Source: Acidobacteriota bacterium (GTDB taxonomy: Bacteria > Acidobacteriota > Blastocatellia > Pyrinomonadales > Pyrinomonadaceae). Taken from it: 15,357 bases of DNA. The DNA lies in the NCBI GenBank assembly GCA_020199975.1, contig JAIVJP010000096.1, forward strand, positions 1-15,357, given 5' to 3'. The notes under the pieces were generated by a model. That model worked only from the letters and a program-made list of their open reading frames with translations, made no database searches and was not told the origin of the DNA. The position numbers and the translations under genes are program-made. Shown piece after piece: positions 1 through 7,686 of the stretch. How positions within the stretch are numbered: position 1 is the first letter of the stretch; every line of letters begins with the position of its first letter.

Positions 1-716
1 GTCTTTGAGATCGCAAAAGGTGCAATCTCAACCTCGTGAGCCCACTGCTCGTTATCAAAGACAAAGCCTTCATCGGGGCCGCTTCCGAGGATGAACCTGC
101 CGCCGGGGATCTGCGCGTCACCTGTCGCGCAATTCAAACTCTCGGCCTGAGTGAGCGTTGCGCTTTGTTCCGCCAGCCGCCCCTTCTCAAATACTGCGTC
201 GTGGTCATCTTGCACTACCGCAACACTAATACCGGGCGGGGAATAGTTGAGGGTTTGGCGCGAGTAAGTGATTGCTTCGTCGTGCATCTGCTCGTGCAAC
301 AACACCAGATTCAGAAAGTAATCCTCATCGTAGCCTTCAGCATCTTTCAAGAACACGACGTCACGGCTGGTCTGCTCAATTATCCGCTCAAGAGTCTGCC
401 GCATATAAGCGAGGGTTTCGTCCATCGTTAGCAAAGGCAGGTCCCAGCGAGTGCCGTGGGCGACCCGCGCTGAATCGTAAAGCTCGTCGCCGTGTTGCAG
501 AATCGGCGGCTGCCCACCGAGGTGCCGCAACACCCAGAACTCCTGAAACCATGCGACATGGCCAACCTCCCAGCGGAGCGGATTCACAATCTGCAAGCGC
601 GGACCCATCAATTGCTTGTCGGTAAGGTCGGCGATCAGCTCCAGCGTGCGCGCGCGTGCCTCCTCCAGCGCTTCGACCAGCTCTTCTGTTGAAAGTTTTC
701 TCTGTGCGGAATTCAT
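1..716 (-). CDS. EgtB/SenA-like non-heme iron sulfoxide or selenoxide synthase, 3' part beyond the window
   Basis: My translation of the minus strand is open from an ATG at 716 to the window edge (238 codons); the gene continues outside. Residues 1-160 look like the DinB-like helical domain of the EgtB family. His53 in a GHVAWF context and the motif HEQMHDE (His141, His145, Glu147) match the three-histidine iron site of EgtB. From about residue 203 the start of the FGE-sulfatase/SUMF1 domain is visible (PGGRFILG, then FVFDNEQWAH). EgtB joins trimethylhistidine (hercynine) to a cysteine-containing thiol in ergothioneine synthesis; SenA does the analogous step with a selenosugar. The stretches YDSARVAHGTRWDLPL and the HEQMH...YSRQTL context remind me more of SenA than of classical EgtB, from memory only. 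It follows the permease gene by 62 bases, so it is probably co-transcribed with the transporter. A general SUMF1/EgtB/PvdO enzyme remains possible. Confidence 0.75.
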   Translation of the reverse strand, partial: MNSAQRKLSTEELVEALEEARARTLELIADLTDKQLMGPRLQIVNPLRWEVGHVAWFQEFWVLRHLGGQPPILQHGDELYDSARVAHGTRWDLPLLTMDETLAYMRQTLERIIEQTSRDVVFLKDAEGYDEDYFLNLVLLHEQMHDEAITYSRQTLNYSPPGISVAVVQDDHDAVFEKGRLAEQSATLTQAESLNCATGDAQIPGGRFILGSGPDEGFVFDNEQWAHEVEIAPFAISK

Positions 717-778
717 CTCAATTGGGCGACCCCTCTTGCGGCAGGGATGCGCGGCTTTGTAAAACCCCTCAATTGTCC

Positions 779-2549
779 TCAAAGAGCAACGCGCTGAGGA
801 CGCAACTTGTCGCCGAGCCAGTTCGTCACAAGAACCAGAATATAGATGATCGCGATCAGAGTTGACACTCTCGGATAAAACCCTAACTGTACGTTGTTGT
901 AGATCGATTGGCCCAACCCGCCGCCGCCAACCAGGCCGAGCACCGTCGCAACCCGCAAATTGAAGTCCCAGCGCAAAACGGTATAGCTCACAAGCATGGC
1001 CCTGGCCTGCGGCCAAACGCCCCAGAGCAGTATCTGCAGGCGGCCGCGCGCCTGCTGCGCGCAAGGCTTCGATGGGCCTGGCTGGTACCTCCTCAAGTGT
1101 CTCCGCATAGAGCTTGCCCAGCACGCCTCCGGTATGGAGGCCGATCGCAAGAGTGCCCGCAAATGGCCCAAGCCCTACGGCCAGTACACACACAAGGACC
1201 CAGATGAGTTCGGGTATGGAACGCAGAATGTTTACAAAAAGGCGTGCCGAATAATAGACAACTCTCCTTGCCGACCGCTTGAGAAAGAAACGTCTACCAC
1301 TCTCGTCGTCTTCACCAAGTACCACCGTTGACGTGGCCGGTAAAGCCAAGGCCGCGCCAACTAAAACACCGACCAATGTGCCCATCACGGAGATCCCGAT
1401 CGTCTGAACTAAGGGTAGCGTCAGCGAACGCAAGAAGACTGGATCCAGCTCGGGCGGAAACATCTTTGTGACGAACCGGGCTGAACGGGTGAGCACTCCG
1501 GAATCGGCAGTGGCCAAATCCAAAAGTCCGACAAAGTAAAAGCTGACTGCAATTATGATAGCAAGAACCACCGGTGCCCCGCGTCTCTTTACTTGCGATG
1601 TAAACGTACGGTTTGGTCGCGAGTTCTCTTCGTCTTCAACCCTTTGGTGGGCAAGTGAGCCCGCCGGGGCATTAGCGTGCCACCGTCGGCGTATGAAACG
1701 GCTTGCCCCATCGGTTGCAGCCACCAGCCCCACGAGCATTGCGATAAGCGTCAAGACCTGTCCGTATTCAAACAGGCGCATTGAGATGTTGATTTCATAT
1801 CCGATACCGCCCGCTCCTATGAAACCCAACACGGAAGCGGCCCGAACGCAGCATTCGAAGGAGTACAGTGTGTAGGCGGTAATACTCGCGGCCGCCTGGG
1901 GCCAAACCGCGAATAGAAAAACCTGCGTTCGAGTTGCGCCAGTTGCATGGATTGCTTCAAGAGCATGCTGGTCTACATCCTCAAAAACATCTGCATAGAC
2001 CCGTCCCAATACACCTGCATAACTGACAGCCAAAGCGAGCGTGCCTGCAAGCGAACCTAGCCCAACTGCTACGACAAACAACAAGCCCCAGACCAGATCA
2101 GGAATGGCCCGCAAAAGCCCAAGAAATGCACGCGTGGCCCGACTCAAGCCGGTCAGCAAAAGCTTGCTGGCTCCAGGGCGCTCTCCCGCGACCAGAACGC
2201 CGCGCTGCCACAATGTCGGAGTCGCCAACATTCCCAAAGGCATGCCGATGACGATTGAGAGCGCCGTACCGGCAATTGAGATCGCCAATGTCTGTAAAGC
2301 AGCGGCGCCTACTACACGTAAAAATGATGGAGAAAGATCCGGAGGAAAAAGGCCTCGAAGGAATGCTATGACTGAAGCCACAGCACTTGGTTCGAAAAAC
2401 GCAGTCGGACGAATTTCGGCAGCACGCCAGGAAAAGACGAGCGCAAGGACAATTGTTGTCCACGAGAGAAGCCGCTTGAGCTTTAGACCGCTCTTCTGGC
2501 GCCAGTATTGCTCGCTAACGTGCGCAGCTTGGTTCACGGCTGGATTCAT
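779..2549 (-). pseudogene. phnE: Tandem PhnE-PhnE ABC transporter permease, one frameshift
   Basis: Starting at ATG 2549 the minus strand is open to about 1045, where the homologous frame moves by one base and continues to the stop at 779. The 1771-base span is one base more than a whole number of codons, so removing one base gives about 589 residues. Two complete PhnE-like permease domains follow one another in the same frame. The first has its EAA-type cytoplasmic loop near residues 195-220 (LEAIHATGATRTQVF) and ends around residue 290 after RAASVLGFIGAGGIG. A charged linker of roughly 35 residues follows. The second domain has SIPELIW, its EAA loop (IEALRAAGAR, near 490-510) and RVATVLGLVGGGGLG. 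Single-domain PhnE has about 260-290 residues, so this is a fusion able to supply both permease halves. The start overlaps the end of the ATPase gene by 35 bases. The frameshift lies in GC-rich palindromic sequence and may be a sequencing error. Confidence 0.85.
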
Positions 2550-3019
2550 TCTTTGCTGCTTCGGAATTCTCAGAATCAAGACGCGCGGCATTTGTTACTT
2601 GCTCTCCTGCGTAGAGAGCTCTGATCGCTTCACGATCCACTCTGACAGCGGGTTTATCGAAAACAATGTGTCCGTGTCGGATGCCAATGATGCGCGGGAA
2701 AAGACGCAGCGCCAACTCGACGTCATGCATAGTGGCTACCAATGTGCGTTTTCCGTTAGTGACGAGGTTAATTAACAGCAAGCCTACTGTTTCAGTAAGC
2801 GCAGGATGTAAGATCTCGCCCGTCAAATCTCAAGCTTCCGCTGCTAGGCCGCAATGTCGCATTAAACAGACGAAAGAGCGTAGTCTTGCCCGCTCCTGAT
2901 GGCCCAAGCAGGGCAACACGCTCACCTTTCTGCACGTCGAAGGTGAGACTGTCCAGAGCCCGCACTGCGCCGTTGCGTGTGCCGTAACTCTTGCAAACGT
3001 CCTTAAGTGAGTAGATCAC
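2515..3019 (-). pseudogene. phnC: PhnC-type ABC transporter ATPase with a large internal deletion
   Basis: The 5' part begins at GTG 3019, which overlaps the phnD stop (GTGA), a sign of translational coupling. It encodes residues 1-72 with a clear Walker A (GPSGAGKTT, residues 39-47), then runs into a stop at 2792. The 3' part is in another frame, readable from about 2815 to 2515: PALTETVGLLL, then VATMHDVELAL containing the switch histidine, then the family tail. PhnC proteins normally have about 250-260 residues. Here roughly 100 residues between the two parts are absent, including the Q-loop, the LSGGQ signature and Walker B. The join reads as if DLT and (D)PALTETV had been fused with a frame change. 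As written the gene cannot make a working ATPase, although the binding protein and permease beside it need one. A collapsed assembly gap is as likely as a genuine deletion. Confidence 0.88.
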
Positions 3020-3885
3020 TTTAACATCCCTGCATCCCTGGCCGCTTGGCGCAACTTATCGTAATCGCTGTCATTCGCATGAACATATTTGGTCGCTCGG
3101 AGGAACTCGAGAATTGACTTGTCCTCAGGGTTGTTAGCGCCAAGTTTCAGGAAAGCCGACGCGAAAGCTTCTGCGAGTTTTGGATCGAGCCCCTTTCGTG
3201 CAGCCCAAACATAATCAAAATAAGGTGGCGTGGTATAGAACACCGTGGCTTTCGCCGGATCGAGTTTGCCGTCTTTCATCATCTTTTGATAGACAGTCTC
3301 ATCCAACGCCCCGGCATCGACTTTCCGGTTGGCAACAGCAAGCGCCGTGGCATCGTGTCCTCCTGTATAAACCGCTCTGCTTATGAGTTCGGGATCAACA
3401 TTCGCCTGACGCATAAAGTACTCTGGCATGAGATGGCCCGACGTCGAGTTGACGTCACCGAAAGCAAACGAGTGTCCCTTGAGATCGTTGAGACCTTTGA
3501 TGCCGGAATCGGGATGCGTGATAAACAGGCTGTGAAAGTTCTGATCTTGATCGCGCTGCACCAACGGAATCACCCCCGCTCGCCTCGCAGCCTGGACGTA
3601 AGTGAAGCCACCGAGATAAGCAAGGTCCACCTGGTCATTGGCGATTGCTTCGACGACCGCCGCATAGTTGGTGGGGATGGTCATCTGGACTCTTGCTCCG
3701 GTTTCCTGTTCCAGATAAGAAACCAGCGGGTCGCTGTCGCGCAGCATCTTTCCGGGATCGTTAGTGGGAATCATGCTTAGGCGCAGAGTGGGTCTTGATG
3801 GGTCAGAACCGCCGGATTTGCAGCCCGCGAAAACTGTGAAGGCGGCAATTAGCCCCAGGCTCAAGAAGAAGCGCATCAGAGTCAT
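3016..3885 (-). CDS. phnD: PhnD-family periplasmic binding lipoprotein (phosphonate or putative selenate type)
   Basis: This intact 289-residue protein is the solute receptor of the ABC importer encoded with it. The N-terminus is a lipoprotein signal: hydrophobic residues 5-19 then FAGC with the lipidated Cys22. The mature part shows the PhnD-family path: LRLSMIPTNDPGKM, AAVVEAIANDQVDLAYLGG, FGDVNSTSGHLMPEYF, GGHDATALAVANRKVDAGAL and FYTTPPYFDYVWAARKGLDP. The STSGH ligand-loop signature is typical. The HDATALAVA and YTTPPYFDYVW segments recall the branch named putative selenate ABC transporter binding protein rather than E. coli PhnD; this is from memory and was not searched. The start could be ATG 3885 or ATG 3876; neither has a clear Shine-Dalgarno sequence. 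The region directly upstream appears lost at a junction with the epimerase gene, so its native leader may be missing. Phosphonate, phosphite, phosphate and selenium oxyanions are all possible ligands. Confidence 0.88.
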   Translation of the reverse strand: MTLMRFFLSLGLIAAFTVFAGCKSGGSDPSRPTLRLSMIPTNDPGKMLRDSDPLVSYLEQETGARVQMTIPTNYAAVVEAIANDQVDLAYLGGFTYVQAARRAGVIPLVQRDQDQNFHSLFITHPDSGIKGLNDLKGHSFAFGDVNSTSGHLMPEYFMRQANVDPELISRAVYTGGHDATALAVANRKVDAGALDETVYQKMMKDGKLDPAKATVFYTTPPYFDYVWAARKGLDPKLAEAFASAFLKLGANNPEDKSILEFLRATKYVHANDSDYDKLRQAARDAGMLK

Positions 3886-4858
3886 TGTTAGTTCTTACGG
3901 TACGCATGTCCGAGATCAGGTGACGCATCTCACCAGGACGAAACTCGCCTGGAGTCGTTGGTTCGATATGAATGTTCAGAGCATCGGAGATCAGTCGGGC
4001 GACTTCGCGAATAGTTGCGGCTTTGCCGCTGCCGACATTAACGGCCAGTCCGTCGAGCTTGCCTGTCGTGGCCGCGAGCAGGTTTGCTCGGGCGATGTCT
4101 TCGACAAAGCAGAGATCGCGAGTCTGATAGCCATCCTCGTACATTAGGGGTGCCTGATTGTTTAATAGCCTGGTGCAGAAGATGGCGATGACGCCCGTAT
4201 ACGGATTGAAGATCGACTGGCGTGGGCCATAAGTGCATGAGTAGCGCAACGCAACTGCCGGAATGCCCGTCTGCCGCGCCCACGACAGGACGAGACGCTC
4301 TTGATCGACTTTCGTAATGGCATACACCGTTTCCCCGCCAATCGGAGCCTCTTCAGGCGTCGGTGCGGAAGTAGTCTCTGAGCCACATTGCGGGCAGTGG
4401 ACTGAGAAGTCTCCGGAACTGAGTTGTTCGACCCCGCGGACTTTGGGAAAGACCAGCCCGTGTTGGGGACAACTTGCTGCACCTTCGCTGTAAACGGCTT
4501 GCGAGGACGCGACCACTACCTTCTTCACAGGCAAAGATTCATCGCGAATGATCTCGAGCATCTGGGCAGTGCCAAAGCTGTTGACTTCAACAAACTTGCC
4601 GATTTCTGGCATGTACCCGCCATAGGCGGCTTCATGAAAGACAACATCGATATCGCGCAACGCCGCGGTTATGGTTGTCCGATCGCGAATGTCGGCCTCA
4701 ACGAACTCACCTGTAACAGGTATCCAGGAAGGCTTACCGTTCCGATGGGTTTGCGGCTCAAGATTGTCGAGAATGCGTACGAACCAGCCTTCCCGAATCA
4801 ACAGGTCAGCGATGTGTGATCCAATCAGTCCGGCTCCACCTGTTACCAGTGCTCGCAT
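3803..4858 (-). CDS. NAD-dependent NDP-sugar epimerase, dTDP-L-rhamnose 4-epimerase type, C-terminus altered
   Basis: This is an extended short-chain dehydrogenase with a Rossmann GGAGLIG motif at residues 7-13 and the catalytic YxxxK pair Tyr179-Lys183. An insert at residues 128-160 carries Cys130, His133, Cys155 and Cys158, arranged as a possible zinc site. Such an insert occurs in the dTDP-L-rhamnose 4-epimerase-like branch, as does the downstream GPRQSIFNPYTGVIAIF segment. I chose ATG 4858 over the in-frame TTG at 4870 because MRALVTGGAG is the usual N-terminus. Similarity is good to about residue 318 (GEMRHLISDM, near 3905). Beyond that the predicted tail overlaps the phnD start in another frame and does not look like an epimerase, so the last 35-50 native residues seem to be missing. 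Expected role: making or interconverting a deoxysugar nucleotide for glycoconjugates, in keeping with the two glycosyltransferase-like genes upstream. The exact substrate cannot be read from sequence. Confidence 0.82.
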   Translation of the reverse strand: MRALVTGGAGLIGSHIADLLIREGWFVRILDNLEPQTHRNGKPSWIPVTGEFVEADIRDRTTITAALRDIDVVFHEAAYGGYMPEIGKFVEVNSFGTAQMLEIIRDESLPVKKVVVASSQAVYSEGAASCPQHGLVFPKVRGVEQLSSGDFSVHCPQCGSETTSAPTPEEAPIGGETVYAITKVDQERLVLSWARQTGIPAVALRYSCTYGPRQSIFNPYTGVIAIFCTRLLNNQAPLMYEDGYQTRDLCFVEDIARANLLAATTGKLDGLAVNVGSGKAATIREVARLISDALNIHIEPTTPGEFRPGEMRHLISDMRTVRTNNDSDALLLEPGANCRLHSFRGLQIRRF

Positions 4859-4897
4859 GCTTCTATCCAAGTAATCACAATCCGTCGATTCCGCTAC

Positions 4898-5974
4898 CTA
4901 AAGCGAAGCTTCCTTTTGAGTTTGCCTCGTCAATTGGAGGCGCAGACTGCGCGCCAGTAGTTCGATCGCAAGGAGCATTGCGAAGGGCAGATAGATGGCG
5001 GTGTTCAACCAAAACATCTGTTCAGGCTTGTCGCCCAGCCAGCTCCGGTAAAGAACAAAACTCGCGGCAGTAAGATAGAACAGCGATGGCGGTGGCACAA
5101 AGCACAGAAACGGGACGAGCCACGCAAAGTACCAGGAGAAGTGTGGCGCGAAGAGCACGATAACAACGGTTGCAAGGACGCAGGCCCCCTTAAAGTAGCT
5201 TTGAACATGGTGCTCGTCCTTGAAAAGTGACCAGGCGGAAATACTGGTCATAGTCATGAGAGCGAAGATCAGGAATGCTGTGGTGGGAACGCTGGCGCCG
5301 CCGACAAGCTTACGCGCCAAGCTCAAGATATAGAATTGCTCGCCGCTCGCCAGACCTTGTTCCGTTACGTAGCCAGGCAAAAATCCCAGCACCGAGAGGG
5401 GGCCAACGCTCAGATAGGGTAAGTAGGCAACCACAACCGTGATTGCAAACGCCAACGGCATCTTCCAGCTCCAGCGTTTGTAAAGCGCCGGAAACAGGAC
5501 TAGAGGGAAGAGCTTTACCAGAGTGGCGCAGGCCAGTGTGATTCCGACCAAGGCTTCAGCGTTTCGGCGTCGTGCCAATAACGCAAGCGTGATTAATGCT
5601 ATGGCCACAGCATCGACATGACCGCTGCCTGCAAACTCCCAAACGATCAAAGGATGCCATGCGTAAATCATAACGCGCTCTCGCGACAAACCGAATGAAG
5701 CGAGTAACTGAACGAGCGCCCAGATCGCGACGGCCTCAAAGGCCAACATCGTTGCCTTCATCCACGTCACGGATTCGCTTATGCGAGTCGTCAAAAAATA
5801 GACCGCCTGGGCGGCTGGAGGATAGATTGTCTGTGCATAATCGCGGCGGTTAATCTTTGGATAAATCTTGTCATCACGAAGCTGGGCCAATGCTGGATCG
5901 GCGGGAATATAGCGGTAGGGATTGATGCCCGCAGCCTGTACGCGACCGTCCCATACGTAGGAAACGGTGCTTCC
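4898..5974 (-). CDS. GT87/DUF2029-type polytopic membrane glycosyltransferase, N-terminus missing
   Basis: The readable homologous part is about 358 residues. It opens with YVWDGRVQAAGINPYRY, the conserved segment that normally follows the first membrane helix and an acidic loop in polyprenol-phosphate-mannose-dependent mannosyltransferases of the GT87/DUF2029 group. Many hydrophobic segments follow (for example LAFEAVAIWALVQLLASFG, ACVLATVVIVLFAP and FLCFVPPPSLFYLTAASF), so it is a polytopic inner-membrane protein. The ORF stays open upstream to 6166, but that stretch is the DUF2064 gene read in the wrong frame. No plausible start or first helix exists before 5974, and the DUF2064 stop lies at 5976-5978, directly next to the conserved segment. 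The normal N-terminus and any intergenic space have therefore been lost. Function is probably transfer of a hexose from a lipid-linked donor at the outer face of the membrane; donor and acceptor are unknown. Confidence 0.78.
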   Translation of the reverse strand, partial: GSTVSYVWDGRVQAAGINPYRYIPADPALAQLRDDKIYPKINRRDYAQTIYPPAAQAVYFLTTRISESVTWMKATMLAFEAVAIWALVQLLASFGLSRERVMIYAWHPLIVWEFAGSGHVDAVAIALITLALLARRRNAEALVGITLACATLVKLFPLVLFPALYKRWSWKMPLAFAITVVVAYLPYLSVGPLSVLGFLPGYVTEQGLASGEQFYILSLARKLVGGASVPTTAFLIFALMTMTSISAWSLFKDEHHVQSYFKGACVLATVVIVLFAPHFSWYFAWLVPFLCFVPPPSLFYLTAASFVLYRSWLGDKPEQMFWLNTAIYLPFAMLLAIELLARSLRLQLTRQTQKEASL

Positions 5975-5975
5975 A

Positions 5976-6722
5976 TTAGATCGTGGTACGTCCGGCCAGC
6001 TCCGGGAATATGCGCCGTGATTCGATGAGTGTAGCAAGGTATTCTCGCGTGTGCGGCGCGGGGTAATTACCGTCCCGCCGACGCGACAAGAACAACTCTT
6101 CGCAAAGTCGATTGAGTGTCGCGCCGTCGTCAACATCGTACCAGAGAGGAAGCAGCTCGACCTCAAGCCCGATCTCGGCAGCCCGCTCGATAGTGTGAGC
6201 TAGAACCTCGCTCGTACTCCAGGCAATTCGGTCAAACAGTCTGGAATGGACATTCTTGAGGCCGATCAGGTAATAGCCGCCATCGACTGCAGCGCCAAGG
6301 ACAACCCGATCGCCATCACGCGACAGGGATTCGATAGCTAAATCAAAAAGGCGTCCGGGAAGTGTAGGACTGTCAGAGTTCGCCAGGCATAAGGAACTGT
6401 ATCCTTGCCCCAGTAGATCCTCGGTCGCGTTGCAGAGTCGATCCCCAAGAGATTCGCCACGCTGCCTCAGGAGCTTGAATCCGGGAGGAAATATTCCATC
6501 AAACGCAGGTTCTGCACCGACCGGAGTGTAGACAATAAGGCCTTCGGCGCAATTCCTGACCACAACCTCGGCGATGCTCGCTGACATATCGCGCAGAAAG
6601 CAGACGTGAAGATTTGCCGCCTCTTCGGGAGTCAGTGGCGGCACCAGCCGAGTCTTGACCGCTCCTACGAGGGGCGCCTTCGTCATCAGACCAAGAGCGC
6701 AGCAATGTTTCCGTATTTGCAA
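5976..6722 (-). CDS. TIGR04282/DUF2064 family glycosyltransferase-like protein
   Basis: This is a soluble 248-residue GT-A-fold protein. Motifs visible: KAPLVGAVKTRL at residues 15-26, a nucleotide-binding-like segment of the kind seen in nucleotidyltransferases; ANSDSPTLPG with Asp118; DGGYYLIG at 147-154; and WYDVDDGATLNRL near 195-206. These are the usual landmarks of the family that databases call arsenosugar biosynthesis glycosyltransferase. No arsenic methyltransferase gene lies in the window, so that name should not be taken literally. The first codon appears to be TTG at 6722. The only nearby ATG (residue 13) would delete the first beta strand, and an in-frame stop lies a short way upstream. 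It is the first gene of the leftward transcription unit, divergent from the acyltransferase gene. In many bacteria this family sits next to sugar-lipid genes, which agrees with its neighbour here. Confidence 0.82.
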   Translation of the reverse strand: MQIRKHCCALGLMTKAPLVGAVKTRLVPPLTPEEAANLHVCFLRDMSASIAEVVVRNCAEGLIVYTPVGAEPAFDGIFPPGFKLLRQRGESLGDRLCNATEDLLGQGYSSLCLANSDSPTLPGRLFDLAIESLSRDGDRVVLGAAVDGGYYLIGLKNVHSRLFDRIAWSTSEVLAHTIERAAEIGLEVELLPLWYDVDDGATLNRLCEELFLSRRRDGNYPAPHTREYLATLIESRRIFPELAGRTTI

Positions 6723-6878
6723 ATCGTATGTATCCAGCTCGGTTAGAATTTCAACTGGGGAAAGTTACCTTACGCGATAATGCGCCTACCTTGTCAACCA
6801 TCTGCCTCCTGCTTTCGGCCTGCCCTTATCGGTTCGTCAGGCTTTCGCTATACTCCTCCCGGTTCCACCAGAGTTTTT
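6723..6878. promoter_or_regulatory. Divergent intergenic region, probable promoters for both transcription units
   Basis: The two transcription units point away from each other across this 156-base gap. For the rightward unit I see TATACT at 6849-6854 (five of six matches to the sigma-70 -10 box) with a poor -35 candidate TTATCG at 6826-6831, 17 bases upstream, 24 bases before the chosen ATG at 6879. I found no convincing boxes for the leftward unit. An ORF from ATG 6780 covers part of this space, but its first 33 codons do not resemble an acyltransferase N-terminus, so I treat it as non-coding. Confidence 0.35.
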
Positions 6879-7634
6879 ATGCAAGCTTCCGCCGAGCAAC
6901 GATTCAAGGGTGCGCGCCGCAATCAGGAAACGGTCGAACGCGCTTATACTTTTGCTGACCTTTCAGCTTATCCGCTGAAGAAGCGCTTTTTGATTAGGGC
7001 GGCAGACCTCGGTTTCTTTGTTCTCATTAAACTGATCGGACTGACGGTAAGGTTTGAAGTTAAGGGGTGGGAAAACTGGGAAGCTGCCTCCCGCGATGGC
7101 GGTTTACCCATCTATACCTTCTGGCACAACCGTGTGTTTCTAGCGACGTACTTTTGGCGGTGCCGGCGCATCGTCGTGATGACCTCGCAGAGTTTCGATG
7201 GCGAGTACATCGCGCGGTTCATACAAAGATTCGGCTATGGCGCGGCGCGCGGTTCGAGTACACGCGGCGGCGTTGGAGCAATAGTTGAGATGGCCCGACT
7301 GATGCGAGCCGGTTGCCCCACGGCTTTCACGATCGACGGCCCCCGGGGCCCGAGGTATGTGGCTAAGATGGGAGCAGTGCTGCTTTCGAAGAAGACCGGG
7401 CAGCCGATCCTCCCATTCACCATTACGGCTTCCAGTTTCTGGTCAGCCCGGAAGAGTTGGGACCAGTTTCAGGTGCCCCGACCATTTGCGCGTGCTCGGG
7501 TAGACATTGCTGAGCCAATTCATGTCTCTCCGGATGCGGATGAAACGGAGTTGTTAGCGAAGTGTGCGGAGCTGCAGCAAGCACTCGACGAAATCAGTCG
7601 TCATGACGCCGAGTGGCGAAGCAGTCGCTCATAA
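6879..7634 (+). CDS. DUF374 lysophospholipid acyltransferase family protein
   Basis: This intact gene encodes 251 residues from ATG 6879. An in-frame ATG at 6780 exists but adds residues without family resemblance. Landmarks of the DUF374 branch of the LPLAT superfamily are all present: WHNR at residues 82-85, SQSFDGEYIARFIQRFGY at 103-120, GSSTRGG at 125-131, TIDGPRGPRY at 151-160 and GQPILPF at 174-180. Members are thought to acylate lysophospholipids or lipid A-like glycolipids at the inner membrane. The hydrophobic stretch at residues 44-57 may attach it to the membrane. It is the first gene of the rightward unit, and era follows about 20 bases later. No strong Shine-Dalgarno sequence precedes the start. 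Confidence 0.88.
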   Translation: MQASAEQRFKGARRNQETVERAYTFADLSAYPLKKRFLIRAADLGFFVLIKLIGLTVRFEVKGWENWEAASRDGGLPIYTFWHNRVFLATYFWRCRRIVVMTSQSFDGEYIARFIQRFGYGAARGSSTRGGVGAIVEMARLMRAGCPTAFTIDGPRGPRYVAKMGAVLLSKKTGQPILPFTITASSFWSARKSWDQFQVPRPFARARVDIAEPIHVSPDADETELLAKCAELQQALDEISRHDAEWRSSRS

Positions 7635-7686
7635 CTTACATCGAAGCTTCACCTATGACGGTAACGCGTAGGCACTCAACCTATGG

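Noticed and set aside
1035..1055. Programmed ribosomal frameshifting in the permease gene
   Set aside because: There is no slippery heptamer and no stop codon arrangement typical of such sites; a one-base error explains it better.
2041..2775. A 244-codon plus-strand ORF opposite the permease gene
   Set aside because: It is antisense to the conserved PhnE and PhnC coding frames, is rich in Arg, Ala and Thr, and has no family resemblance or ribosome site.
3286..3780. A 164-codon plus-strand ORF opposite phnD
   Set aside because: It is the mirror of an intact conserved gene; composition and context give no sign of a second protein.
5975..6166. N-terminal part of the GT87 ORF
   Set aside because: These 64 codons are the DUF2064 gene read in another frame; they contain no membrane helix as expected at this position.
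6780..6878. N-terminal extension of the acyltransferase
   Set aside because: The 33 extra residues do not resemble the family, and a promoter-like TATACT lies in this stretch.
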